From positions 62,001 to 126,000 of the forward strand of contig CBDCME010000009.1 in assembly GCA_965218865.1 (NCBI GenBank): 64,000 nucleotides of DNA, read 5' to 3'. The notes beneath the pieces were generated by a model that was given only the letters and a program-made list of their open reading frames with translations, made no database searches and had not been told where the DNA came from. The position numbers and the translations under genes are program-made. This stretch comes from CBDCME01 sp965218865 (GTDB lineage Bacteria; Pseudomonadota; Alphaproteobacteria; JAAXGF01). Positions 26,040-34,453 of this stretch are shown here, piece by piece (the first letter of the stretch is position 1; each line of letters opens with the position of its first letter).

Positions 26040-28119
26040 CAGGAACAATTTTTAGTCGCGGTTGAGGGTTCGGGATGAGTGGGATCGTGCTCGGTGCACG
26101 GGGTTCGGGGAGCCCCGAGCTTGCCTCGACGACGTCATGGGGACTGCTCGAAGCCACCGGACGGCGTTTTCGGATTCGACAGGCACACCGGTCCGCCCGC
26201 GCCGCTCGGCGGCACGTCCCGGTCCGGGGGAGAGGCGTGCTGTCTCAGGCGATGGGCGCGGTCATGATCGCGTCGAGGGCCTCCTGCGCCCGGGCGGCAT
26301 AGTGCCGGTTGGCCTCGGGCAGATAACGGAAGCGTCCGTCGCAGCGCACGATGGCGATGGCCGCGTTGGTCAAGCAGGCGAGATTTCTGGGCAGGTGACG
26401 CACGTAGGCCCGGCATCGGTCTTCGTCGTAGGTGAAGTCGCGCACGTAGTGCAGGCGGTTCTCGATATGCCAGTGGTTGCGCACCAGTTCGAGCAACTCC
26501 TCGGGTCCGGCGCGCTCTGCGCCGAGCGAGGTGAGGCTCCAGGTCACCTCGATGCTGCGCTTGCCGGTCTTGAGGATCTCGCGTTCGCGCTCGATGCGCA
26601 TGGCCTGGCGTCGCCCGTGGAGGTTGGCGTAGCCGTCCCACTCGGCAGCGGAGAGGTCGACGACGGCGCAGCGTCGGCGCTCGATGCGGCCATGGCCCTT
26701 GTCGACGGTTTCGTGCCAGAGCGCATCGCTGAAGTCGATCGCCTTGAGGTCTTCGAAGATCATCTCCTGGTTGTCCTTGACCGCGCTCATCACGTAGTCG
26801 GCGCGACGCCCGAGCAGGCAGCGCGCGGTCTCGTGCTGAGCGTGCATCGCGTCCATGGTGACGATCCGGCCTGTGAGGTCGAGGCCGCTGGAGAGTTCGC
26901 GCACGGCCGGGATTTCGTTGCTCTTGCGGTCGACCTCGACCTGCCCGAGGACCACGCCGGTGTCGTGCTCGACCGCCGCCACCATCATCCTGCGCCCGTC
27001 TTCGGTCTGCTTCGAGGCGCCGCGCAGATCCTTTCCGTCCATGGCGACCGGCGCGTGCGCGCTGCCATGCTGGCCGGTCCACTGGCTAATCGCGTTGTCC
27101 AGGGTCTCTGGCGGCAGGGCGGTGAGGGTCTTGTGGAAGGTGGTGATCGCGGGCGGGGTGTAGCGCTGTTTGGAAGGGCTCCAGAACGCACCCACCGCCT
27201 CGAGCTGCTCCTGGGAGAGCAGGGCGGCGAACTGGGCGAACGCGTTCACCCCCCGGTATCCGGCAAGCCGGGCGGCGACGGCGATCACCAGAATGGTGTT
27301 GAGCGCATAGCGCTTGCCCCGGGCATGGCGGTACTCGGGCACCTCACCCAGACACTCGAACAGGCTGCGCAGCCGGGGCGCGGCCATCGGCTCGGTGTGC
27401 TGCTCGGCGTTCCAGTGTGCCGGCATCCCGGTACGGCTCAGCGCCTCGGGGGCGCCGTCTGTCAGTCCGAACACGAAGACCTCCTTGGGCTGACCGTGGT
27501 GGCGCCAGCGCGCTGCCCCTCCGGGCTCACGGGCAAAGCCCCGCGTCAGCCCCAGAGAGCGCCAGTTCGACGCGCGGTAGCAGGTGCCGGCAAATCGCGA
27601 GACGTCCACGAACGTCTCCGCCAGAAGAGCCGGATATCCGTGCACCGCCTGGATGTCCTCAGACAGCCGCCGCAGGCTCAGCCCCAGCACACGGGAGGCC
27701 AGGTTCGGCACTCGGCCAGGCGTCAGAATGACGAAGCGCGAGTTGTTGGCGATCAGATGCAGACGCCGGAACTGCTGCTCGGCCGACCACCCGATCCAGC
27801 GATCACGCGCGCCCAGCTTGAACGCGCCGGGCTGCCAGCCGATCAGTGCGAGCCAGGTCTCGCCATGCACCGCGACATGGCGCAGGCCCTTGCCGATGAC
27901 GCCGTGGAACGCCAGGTAGTGGTGCTGCTCCACCAACCGGTCCCAGCGCCGGTGCTCCTGCGCGCCCCAGGTCGGACGCACCGTGACCGCGCGCAAATCA
28001 ATGGACGAATCCGAGACCGGCAGCGTCGCCATGACCGGCACACTGCCACACCGAGAATGAAATGGCCAGCGCCGCGATCACCTCACCCTGATCACTGGGC
28101 GGACAAAAAACTAGCCCTG
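26040..28119 (-). mobile_element. ISAs1-family element copy 2
   Basis: 2080 bp, same ends as copy 1. The flanking 10-mers CAACGCCGGA (26030-26039) and CAACGCCGAA (28120-28129) match at 9 of 10 positions, as expected of a target duplication with one later change. It separates the small membrane-protein gene from the DUF6456-like gene of the phage operon. Confidence 0.92.
26245..28032 (-). CDS. ISAs1-family transposase with DUF4338 domain, copy 2
   Basis: Identical to the copy-1 protein except Glu for Lys in RSIEVTW. Carries the same N-terminal DUF4338/DruA-like module and C-terminal DDE transposase with its HWHIENRLHYVRD block. Both copies are intact, which points to recent transposition. GTG 28041 is an alternative start. 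Confidence 0.9.
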   Translation of the reverse strand: MATLPVSDSSIDLRAVTVRPTWGAQEHRRWDRLVEQHHYLAFHGVIGKGLRHVAVHGETWLALIGWQPGAFKLGARDRWIGWSAEQQFRRLHLIANNSRFVILTPGRVPNLASRVLGLSLRRLSEDIQAVHGYPALLAETFVDVSRFAGTCYRASNWRSLGLTRGFAREPGGAARWRHHGQPKEVFVFGLTDGAPEALSRTGMPAHWNAEQHTEPMAAPRLRSLFECLGEVPEYRHARGKRYALNTILVIAVAARLAGYRGVNAFAQFAALLSQEQLEAVGAFWSPSKQRYTPPAITTFHKTLTALPPETLDNAISQWTGQHGSAHAPVAMDGKDLRGASKQTEDGRRMMVAAVEHDTGVVLGQVEVDRKSNEIPAVRELSSGLDLTGRIVTMDAMHAQHETARCLLGRRADYVMSAVKDNQEMIFEDLKAIDFSDALWHETVDKGHGRIERRRCAVVDLSAAEWDGYANLHGRRQAMRIEREREILKTGKRSIEVTWSLTSLGAERAGPEELLELVRNHWHIENRLHYVRDFTYDEDRCRAYVRHLPRNLACLTNAAIAIVRCDGRFRYLPEANRHYAARAQEALDAIMTAPIA

Positions 28120-28152
28120 CAACGCCGAAGATATAGAAAATTATCCCCGTCG

Positions 28153-28722
28153 TCAGCTCGCCCGCCTGGGCCGCTCGTAGCCGTAATGGCCAGCGAGCGT
28201 GCCAAGGGCCGAGATCAAAATCCCGCTCGCCTCTCCACGCCGGACCGATCGTCCATTCCAACCCTGCTGCATCGCCCAGTCGCGCAAGCTCATCTGCAGC
28301 CCAACCACGTGCCACACACAGCTGCCGCCGGGGCTCGCCATGCCGCCGAGCGCGTCGAGCGCATCGTGCACCCGGTCGCGCGCCGCGATCTGGTGCACCG
28401 TGACATCGTCGTTCCAGGTCATCTTCTCGCCGCGCAGCCGCCTCACACGAACGATCGAGGCGGTGGCCGTGGTGTCGTAGGCGGCTATGGTGAAGTGGGC
28501 CTGGAAGTCGCGCGCCGCCTGATGCATGGCGCGGGTGATGGTGCCGGCCCTTCGCATGCGCGCCAGGGTGTCGACGGTGCGGACGAGGGTGACCGGCCGG
28601 CCCTCGGGATCCGCCACGCACACCGTCTCGAGCGTGCGGCCGCCGGGCAGGCGCATGTCCTCCGGCTTGGCGCGTTGGACCCGGGCCTTGCCCTTGGGAG
28701 CGCGCTTCCTGCGTTTAGCCAC
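28153..28722 (-). CDS. Phage-type DUF6456-like protein
   Basis: 189 aa from a GTG at 28722 that overlaps the preceding gene by 8 bp. Highly basic N-terminus (AKRRKRAPKGKARVQRAK), then LARMRRAGTITRAMHQAARD, RDRVHDALDALGGMASPGGS and WNGRSVRRGEASGILISALG-TLAGHYG. This helical pattern is found in alphaproteobacterial DUF6456 proteins, thought to be DNA-binding; assignment from memory of the family pattern. Last gene before ISAs1-2. Confidence 0.6.
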   Translation of the reverse strand: MAKRRKRAPKGKARVQRAKPEDMRLPGGRTLETVCVADPEGRPVTLVRTVDTLARMRRAGTITRAMHQAARDFQAHFTIAAYDTTATASIVRVRRLRGEKMTWNDDVTVHQIAARDRVHDALDALGGMASPGGSCVWHVVGLQMSLRDWAMQQGWNGRSVRRGEASGILISALGTLAGHYGYERPRRAS

Positions 28723-28915
28723 GCGCCGCTCTCGGTTCGGCGGGCCGCGGCCCGTAGAGTTTCTCGCCGAGCCTCTTGACCAGCTCGCGCTCGGGCCAGG
28801 TGAGGCGGCCGTCTTCGGCGGCGACCACCAGAATGCCCTGCTCGCGCCAGCCCTCGCGTTTGACTTCGTCGGCCGGCCGGCGCTCGCCGCCATAGCCCTC
28901 AGGCCACCACCTCAC
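28715..28915 (-). CDS. Small phage protein, unknown
   Basis: 66 aa from a GTG at 28915 overlapping the TGA of the previous gene (GTGA). Contains VRWWPEGYGGERRPADEVKR and LTWPERELVKRLGEKLYG. No domain recognised. Tight overlaps on both sides support translation. Confidence 0.55.
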   Translation of the reverse strand: MRWWPEGYGGERRPADEVKREGWREQGILVVAAEDGRLTWPERELVKRLGEKLYGPRPAEPRAARG

Positions 28916-29169
28916 CGGGTGATCTCCCGGAGGCAGGCGCCATAGCCGAGGACGTCGACCAGGCTGTCGAGGTGCCTCGGGTCGTGGGCGAGCCGGGCCA
29001 TCTTGAGGTCCATCAGGCAGACCGCGACCTGGGCGGCCGTGACCCGGATCCCCAGCACCTGCGACCAGCGAGTGGCGATGTGCTCGAACAGGTCCTCGGG
29101 CGCGCCGTAGTCGGACCGGCGTTTCTCCACCACGCCGGCGGCGTGCTTGAGCAGCATGGCGCCGTTCAT
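28912..29169 (-). CDS. DUF6378-family phage protein
   Basis: 85 aa: MNGAMLLKHAAGVVEKRRSD, YGAPEDLFEHIATRWSQVLG, VAVCLMDLKMARLAHDPRHL and DSLVDVLGYGACL. This all-helical pattern (MazG-like metal-binding helices) is the DUF6378 family in phages of proteobacteria. A nucleotide-hydrolase function is possible but not shown. ATGA overlap with the RuvC-like gene upstream. Confidence 0.7.
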   Translation of the reverse strand: MNGAMLLKHAAGVVEKRRSDYGAPEDLFEHIATRWSQVLGIRVTAAQVAVCLMDLKMARLAHDPRHLDSLVDVLGYGACLREITR

Positions 29170-29666
29170 CGTGCACCTGCCCGGCTCTCGATCGCCCACA
29201 GCAGCAGCGCGATGGCGTCGGCCTCGTTGTCGTCGGCGGGCGCGAACCCGCGCGCCCTGACGGCCTCGATCACCGCATCCTTGGACGCGTTGCCGCGGCC
29301 GGTGATGTGGCGCTTGATGGTTCCGACCGGCACGCCCTGATAGGGAATGGAATGGCGCTCGCACCAGGCGCTGACGTGGGCGAGGAAGCCGCCATAGATC
29401 TGCGCCGCGCTGGTGCCGGCATGGCGGCGGACCTCCTCGAGATAGACGGCATCGATGCCGCCGGCCGCGTTCTTGATCGCGGTGAGCCAGCCCTTGAAGC
29501 GCAGGAAGCGCATCCCGCCTCTGGAGAAACGGTCGGGCCGGAACGACATGGTGCCGCTGGTAATCGGCCCCGCTGGATCACTGAGCGCCCACCCGGTCGC
29601 GGTGCCGAGATCGAGGGCGAGCACGATGCCGGGACCGGACACGCCGGCGTCGTTGGCGGCCGGCAC
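29166..29666 (-). CDS. RuvC-like resolvase/nuclease, phage type
   Basis: 166 aa with an RNase H-like start ALDLGTATGWALSD (first Asp), YLEEVRRHAGTSAAQIYGG (Glu), GVPVGTIKRHITGRGNASKD and DDNEADAIALLLWAIES (C-terminal acidic pair). Probably resolves recombination intermediates during phage replication. GTG 29666 is taken as the start, but an ATG at 29770 with a strong AAGGAG site begins in another frame and a small frame change near 29680 would join them, so the N-terminus is uncertain. Confidence 0.75.
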   Translation of the reverse strand: MPAANDAGVSGPGIVLALDLGTATGWALSDPAGPITSGTMSFRPDRFSRGGMRFLRFKGWLTAIKNAAGGIDAVYLEEVRRHAGTSAAQIYGGFLAHVSAWCERHSIPYQGVPVGTIKRHITGRGNASKDAVIEAVRARGFAPADDNEADAIALLLWAIESRAGAR

Positions 29667-29867
29667 CGGGGGTTCGGCCGCAGGGCAGGCGATACCGGCA
29701 TTGCCGCCGTGCCGGGCAGCCGGGCGCGGTGTTCAATCGGCGCATTCTTGGGCAGAGTTACGTGAGCCATTGATGATCTCCTTGATCGGGGTTGTCGTGG
29801 TCAGGGTGGCGGCGGGGAACTTCCAGGAACGCCGCCGCCACTCGTCTCTCGATTCAGGTCATCGCCT

Positions 29868-30233
29868 TCAGCTCCTCCCGCTGTTTAAGGCACGGGCCGA
29901 CGCACGAAGGGTGGCCGTCGTACGGGCCGTGCGTCTCGCGAACATCTGTCGTGCGCGTTGCCGCGCGGCCGCTGTCACCGCTCGACCGGGCGCATGGTGT
30001 GCCGGACAACGGCGATTGACGGCCTTCGCCACGAGGCCCGTGGTGACCTCGAACGGTTGGCCGCAATCGGCACAATGGCTGCGCCAGGAGACCAGCATCG
30101 TCGGCACGCCGTCTTTGCGACGATGCGGCCTGGTTGCCACGACGACATAGCGCTGTCCGTCCATCATCAGCACGGTGCCGAGGGCCGGCGCCTGGCGGAA
30201 GGCGATTCGATTCACGACTTGTGGGTTGGACAT
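29868..30233 (-). CDS. Small zinc-ribbon-like phage protein
   Basis: 121 aa, ATG 30233 preceded by GGAGG. N-terminal SNPQVVNRIAFRQAPALGTV, then RSHCADCGQPFEVTT...NRRCPAHHAP, a CxxC plus CPxH pattern that suggests a zinc site, and a basic alanine/arginine-rich tail (RARQMFARRTARTTATLRAS). Likely nucleic-acid binding; no family named. Confidence 0.6.
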   Translation of the reverse strand: MSNPQVVNRIAFRQAPALGTVLMMDGQRYVVVATRPHRRKDGVPTMLVSWRSHCADCGQPFEVTTGLVAKAVNRRCPAHHAPGRAVTAAARQRARQMFARRTARTTATLRASARALNSGRS

Positions 30234-30304
30234 AGCGACCTCCGAGAGACTGGAACGAGAGGTGGTGTGATGAGCGATGGTGCCGGTGACCGTGCAGTGG
30301 TCAT

Positions 30305-30600
30305 CGGGTGGCAACGGCCCCTCCACCGAACCAGGGGAGGTGTGTGTTCAGGGAGTACACACACCTCCCCCTGTAAGGGGTGGAAACGGGTGGCAACGTG
30401 GAAACCTTTGAATTCATTGGCTTTTCCGTTTCCAAAACGGCCTGGCAACGCTTGGCAATTGGCAACGGGGTTTCCTTTGGTTTCAATGGGTTAGAAGCTG
30501 GATTTTTGGCAATTGCCAAATGGCAACGTGGCAATGGCAACGGAAACACCCCCTTTCCAGCTTGGAAAGCAACGGCTGGAAACGCTGGCAACGGGACGCC
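30305..30600. repeat. Array of GGCAACG/GGAAACG words downstream of the phage primase
   Basis: At least seven TGGCAACG words, plus GGCAATT and GGAAAC variants and some complements (GTTTCC, TTGCCA), are packed into about 300 bp with irregular spacing. The region lacks a convincing gene. Together with the GGTNACC and the GGCAAGGC-type arrays it forms a set of three word arrays in one phage module. Confidence 0.7.
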
Positions 30601-30608
30601 CATGACGG

Positions 30609-32834
30609 TCACTCCCCGCTCTCGTCGGCACCGTGCACGAACTCGCCGACGCCGCGGGCGAACGGTCCGCTGGGGATGTCGAGCCATTTGTCTTCCTTCG
30701 AGCCCGCGGCCATACCCTTGATCAGGACTTGTTCGTTGAGCTGTTCCTGCACCATGGCCTCGAGACGGTCGCGGCCGACATCGTGAAAGACGGCCGCCAA
30801 GCGGTGGCGCTGGCGATAGACGCCGCTGCCGCCGGTGTGGGTGAAGGGGTGTCCGTTCCCGGCTGCTCGGGCGATCGAGGCGACGAGGACCTCCGAGAGC
30901 TCCGCCGCCGCCATGCGGCTCGCGCGGAGGCGGCGGGTGACGTCCACCGGCAGGCCGGTCGGCGCTCTCATATAGGTGCGGATGGTGCGGTCGGCGGGAC
31001 CGTTGGCCTTGACCACCGCGCCCTGGAACACGGCGTTGCGGACCGGCTTCTCGTCGAGGGTCTTGAAGACATAACGCTGATGATCCCGGGGTGCCGGCCA
31101 CAGCGCATAGACCAGGCGCACACCATCGACGATGGCACTGGTGCCGCGCACGGCGTCGCGGGCCTGCTCGACCGAGGCAATGAGCCGGTTGCCCTGGGGC
31201 TTTCGCATGTGGTGGGCGACGATGACGGCGGCGCCGGTCTCGGTGGCGAGGGATGCCAGGAGCCCGGTGGCGAAGCTGCCGGCGGCGGGATCGGCGTTCA
31301 CGTCGGCGTGCATGAACGAGGACAGCGGGTCGAGCACCACGAGCTTGAGATCCGTGATGCGGACGATCTGGTCGCGGACCCTGGTGAAGTGCTCCGTCGC
31401 CATCGGTCCGTCCGGCCCTGAAGTCACCAGCGGGATCGGCCCGCCGGCGTTGGGCAGCGGCACCACGATCAGCCGCTCGGGCCGTTCGAGGCGGTGGCGC
31501 TCGGGATCGAGGCGCTCGAGACGGCGGTGCACCTCGCCCTCGTCGTCCTCGGCGGTGAGCAGCACGGCGGCGCCGAAGGCGCGGACGGCGCCGCCGAAGG
31601 CCATGGGCTCGGGGCTGACCGAGACCGCACGGGGCCGGCCGGTGGCGACCGAGAGCGCGAGGTCGAGGGTCATCATGCCCTTGCCGCTATCGCCCATGGC
31701 GGCGAGGATCGAGACCACGCCCAACGGGACCGAGCCGTCGATCAGGAACCGTTGCTCGGGGGCATCGCCGGCGTAGCGGCTGGCATGCCAGTCGGCGAGG
31801 TCGAGCGAGCGCTTCGCGGGCCGGATGGCCTGGCGCTGGGCGCCCGCGATGAACGATTGGATATCCATGCCCTCGGCCACCGCATCGGCCGCGTCCCACT
31901 TCTCGGGCTTGTCGGCGGGCGGATTGAGAACGGAGACCGCTGCCGCGCCGGCCGCCAGCACCGCCTGAGCGGCGGCGAGCGCGTAGCGCCAGCCGGGCTC
32001 GTCATGATCGGGCCAGACAACCACCCGCCTGGCCTTGAGCGGCGACCAGTCGGTTTTCTCGACCGGGGCCGAGGCGCCGTTCATGGCGGTGGTGGCGCAG
32101 AGGCCCTGTCCGATGAGCGCCGCGGCCGCCTTCTCACCCTCGACCAGGACGACGTCGGAGGCGGTCTCGATGCCCGGCCGGTTGTAGAGCGGGCGCGGAT
32201 CGGGCGCTCTCGCCTTTCGCGCCGTCACGTCCCAGGGCCGGAACTGCTTGCCGCCGGGCGGATCGTAGCGGTAGACGCAGGCGATCAGCCGGCCCGCCTC
32301 GTCGAGATAGTCCCACTTGGCGGTCACCGGACCGAGCTCGTCGACGGATGGCATCTTGCGACGGGGTCCGCCCGCCCGGTCGTCGTGCAGGGTCCGGGGG
32401 CGGCCGTCGAGCCAGGCCAGGATGTCGGCGACGATGGCGGGGAACTCGGCCTTCGTGTCGCGGCCGTTCGCCGCCGCCCAGAGCCCGATGATGTCGCCGC
32501 CTTCGCCGGTCGCGAAGTCGTGCCACAGGCCCGCCTTGCGGCCCTCGATCTCGACCACCAGGCTGTCGCCGGGATTGCCGCGGATGTCGCCGACGAAGAA
32601 ATTGCCCCTCTGGAACACCCCACCCGGAAAGAGGTAGGAGAGGACGCCGCGGATATGGACCAGCATGCGCGCCTTGATCTCGTCGATGCTCTGGACGGCG
32701 TGAGCGGGCCAGGCGTCGTCGAGGCGCTGGGGTTCGGCGTCGTTGAAGTCGCGCCAGCGGTTGATATCGACAATGTTGCCGGCGTCGGGCGTGTCGGTGT
32801 TCTTCGTGTCGCCGGTTTCGGTGTCGTCGCTCAT
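30609..32834 (-). CDS. Phage primase/helicase-type protein: TOPRIM plus AAA ATPase (RepA-like)
   Basis: 741 aa. The N-terminal third has a DNA-primase-like fold (FFVGDIRGNPGDSLVVEIEG; WHDFATGEGGDIIGLW), followed by TOPRIM DVVLVEGEKAAAALIGQGLC and VVVWPDHDEPGWRYALAA. The C-terminal half is a RecA-fold ATPase with a modified Walker A (SILAAMGDSGKGMMTLDLAL), Walker B LKLVVLDPLSSFMHADVN and VIVAHHMRKPQGN. It would prime and unwind DNA for phage replication. ATG 32834 overlaps the upstream stop (ATGA). Confidence 0.85.
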   Translation of the reverse strand: MSDDTETGDTKNTDTPDAGNIVDINRWRDFNDAEPQRLDDAWPAHAVQSIDEIKARMLVHIRGVLSYLFPGGVFQRGNFFVGDIRGNPGDSLVVEIEGRKAGLWHDFATGEGGDIIGLWAAANGRDTKAEFPAIVADILAWLDGRPRTLHDDRAGGPRRKMPSVDELGPVTAKWDYLDEAGRLIACVYRYDPPGGKQFRPWDVTARKARAPDPRPLYNRPGIETASDVVLVEGEKAAAALIGQGLCATTAMNGASAPVEKTDWSPLKARRVVVWPDHDEPGWRYALAAAQAVLAAGAAAVSVLNPPADKPEKWDAADAVAEGMDIQSFIAGAQRQAIRPAKRSLDLADWHASRYAGDAPEQRFLIDGSVPLGVVSILAAMGDSGKGMMTLDLALSVATGRPRAVSVSPEPMAFGGAVRAFGAAVLLTAEDDEGEVHRRLERLDPERHRLERPERLIVVPLPNAGGPIPLVTSGPDGPMATEHFTRVRDQIVRITDLKLVVLDPLSSFMHADVNADPAAGSFATGLLASLATETGAAVIVAHHMRKPQGNRLIASVEQARDAVRGTSAIVDGVRLVYALWPAPRDHQRYVFKTLDEKPVRNAVFQGAVVKANGPADRTIRTYMRAPTGLPVDVTRRLRASRMAAAELSEVLVASIARAAGNGHPFTHTGGSGVYRQRHRLAAVFHDVGRDRLEAMVQEQLNEQVLIKGMAAGSKEDKWLDIPSGPFARGVGEFVHGADESGE

Positions 32835-33043
32835 CGATTTGCCTCGATCCAATCCCGAACGTCCCGCGCCGCCCGCAGGTATTCGGAGCTCGGCTTCTTG
32901 TCGGTCTCCTGGCCGGGCCGGTAGGCCGCCCATATCCGTGCCCGCAGCGCCCGGGGCAGCCGGAACCAGTGCCCGCGGCATCCCCACATGCGCGGCGGGA
33001 CGACGTTCGCGCAGCCAGGCCAATGGCAGGTGTGTGCGCTCAT
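32831..33043 (-). CDS. Small Cys/His phage protein
   Basis: 70 aa: MSAHTCHWPGCANVVPPRMW-GCRGHWFRLPRALRARIWAAY. The CHWPGC...WGCRGHW arrangement of three Cys and His residues suggests one zinc site. Such small proteins are frequent beside phage primases. Coupled on both sides by ATGA overlaps. Confidence 0.7.
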   Translation of the reverse strand: MSAHTCHWPGCANVVPPRMWGCRGHWFRLPRALRARIWAAYRPGQETDKKPSSEYLRAARDVRDWIEANR

Positions 33044-33807
33044 GGCCCGGTCCTCCAGCAGCGGTCCGCCCAGGGGCAGAAGCGGCATTCATGGAAGTCA
33101 GGGGATTGGGCGATGCGCGGCAGCAGCTCGCCGACCTCGGTCGCCCGGATAATCCGCACGCCCTTGTCGCTCATACGTTGTGCCAGCGCGCCGTCGAACG
33201 GCACCGGCTCGTGATGGAGCTCGGCGGTGTCCTTGTTGACGGCGGTGAACAGCGCCGGGTTGGCCGAGATTCTCGGCACGCTCGCCTCCATGTAGGCCTG
33301 GTAGACGGCGATCTGGGCGGCGTAGACGGGCTTGGAGACTGCGACGCCGCGCTTCGCGGTGTCCTTCCACGATTTGGCGTTGAGCGATTTGCACTCCCAC
33401 AGCGCCGGCGCGGCCGGGAGCAGGCCCTTGGGCGCAGCGGCGATGATCCCGTCCACGTGACCGCGAATGCGCCCGCCGGCGACGGAGAAGGCGAACTGGC
33501 CGCCGTCCGTCCGGTTGCCGCGGGTGGTGTAGAGATCGAACCCGGCGGCACGGAGCCAGCCGGCGGCGAGTTCCTCGAACACATGGCCGGCGGCGAAGAT
33601 GCGCAGCGTCTTGCCGTCGAAACTGGCGCCGTCGTCCTTCGGCGCCTGGGCATATTCGTACTGGAGCGCGCGCTCGCACGGCACGCCGAGGCGCGAGCCG
33701 CCGAGATAGGCGCGGGGCGTCCGTGCGGCGTTCTCCGCTTCCAGGCCTGCGTCGATCAGCGCGTTGATGCCCTCGGCGAAGCCGGCCGAATGGTTGTAGT
33801 CCAGCAT
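33040..33807 (-). CDS. PD-(D/E)XK nuclease (Cas4/RecB-like phage exonuclease)
   Basis: 255 aa. A Cys near residue 45 (GVPCERALQYEYAQAPKDDG), then the catalytic core GHVDGIIAAAPKGLL...LWECKSLNAKSW (Asp, then E-x-K) and IAVYQAYMEASVPR as motif IV. The C-terminus HECRFCPWADRCW adds three Cys, so four Cys could bind an Fe-S cluster as in Cas4/AddB. Probably a 5'-3' exonuclease for phage recombination. ATG 33807 follows GGGAGGA and overlaps the preceding TGA. Confidence 0.85.
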   Translation of the reverse strand: MLDYNHSAGFAEGINALIDAGLEAENAARTPRAYLGGSRLGVPCERALQYEYAQAPKDDGASFDGKTLRIFAAGHVFEELAAGWLRAAGFDLYTTRGNRTDGGQFAFSVAGGRIRGHVDGIIAAAPKGLLPAAPALWECKSLNAKSWKDTAKRGVAVSKPVYAAQIAVYQAYMEASVPRISANPALFTAVNKDTAELHHEPVPFDGALAQRMSDKGVRIIRATEVGELLPRIAQSPDFHECRFCPWADRCWRTGP

Positions 33808-34064
33808 CAGGACCGATCCTCCCGGCAATAGCTCCGGGCGGCCGTTTCCGAAGGCAAATTGAGACTACGCGCGGCTTCTGCCTGACCGGACCTTTCGCCA
33901 ATTGGCGAAAGGTCGGACGCTTCAGAGAGGCAAATTTGCCCCTCTGAAATCTTGTGGTTTGGTCCGACTTCCCCATGGCGGATATTCACCAACCGCGCCG
34001 CCATCATCGGGAAGGTGTCGGCGACGGGATGGTGGGGACGCGCGGTTTCGTTCAGATCCACCAT
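33807..34064 (-). CDS. Small coupled phage protein containing two palindromes
   Basis: 85 aa (MVDLNETARPHHPVADTFPM...SDLSPIGERSGQAEAARS). No domain recognised. Translation is supported by TGATG overlaps at both ends, with the DUF6511 gene upstream and the nuclease gene downstream. Its 3' half is made up of two near-perfect palindromes (33889-33948), so this part may be selected as DNA or RNA structure rather than protein. Confidence 0.5.
   Translation of the reverse strand: MVDLNETARPHHPVADTFPMMAARLVNIRHGEVGPNHKISEGQICLSEASDLSPIGERSGQAEAARSLNLPSETAARSYCREDRS
33889..33948. promoter_or_regulatory. Two adjacent long palindromes
   Basis: 33889-33914 is a perfect 26-bp palindrome centred on CCAATTGG (GACCTTTCGCCAATTGGCGA...). 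33921-33948 is a 28-bp palindrome centred on CAAATTTG with one mismatched pair (TTCAGAG-A-GGCAAATTTG...). Six bases separate them. They could be operators of dimeric repressors or hairpins in the phage mRNA. Confidence 0.7.
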
Positions 34065-34447
34065 CAGAACGGGATTTCCGGGTCGTCGGCTGCGGCGGCC
34101 TCGTGCATGGCGTCCTGAAAGCGGCCGACGGCAACCTCGATCAAGGCCAGAACGTGGGCCTCGGTGAGTTCCGAGAGCCGCGTCGGCCAGCCGATCTCTT
34201 CCATGATCTCGGCAACCGGCTTCATGGCGGCGCGGATGGCTGCGCGCTCCTGTTCGCTGAGATCAATCACGGCTGTGCTCCGGCGTGCGCGGCGGGTCCA
34301 GAAGTCCTGGCAGGTCATCGAGCAGAAATTCACCGGCGGACGCGGGAGCCTCAATCCCGACGTATTGAACCAGCCGAAACCGCGGGCCGGCCGCCGACAG
34401 ACGGCGCAGAACGGCATGTCGGAATAGAGCTGGCGCTCGGTCAGCAT
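34064..34447 (-). CDS. DUF6511-like zinc-finger phage protein
   Basis: 127 aa with MPFCAVCRRPARGFGWFNTS near the start and VNFCSMTCQDFWTRRAR after it, a four-Cys zinc site, then helices including IRAAMKPVAEIMEEIGWPTR. The CAVCRRPARGFGWF motif is characteristic of DUF6511 in phages. Function unknown. Its TGA overlaps the next ATG. Confidence 0.72.
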   Translation of the reverse strand: MLTERQLYSDMPFCAVCRRPARGFGWFNTSGLRLPRPPVNFCSMTCQDFWTRRARRSTAVIDLSEQERAAIRAAMKPVAEIMEEIGWPTRLSELTEAHVLALIEVAVGRFQDAMHEAAAADDPEIPF

Positions 34448-34453
34448 GTAGGT

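Noticed and set aside
31494..32924. A 476-codon plus-strand frame opposite the phage primase.
   Set aside because: Antisense shadow of a clearly coding gene in GC-rich DNA.
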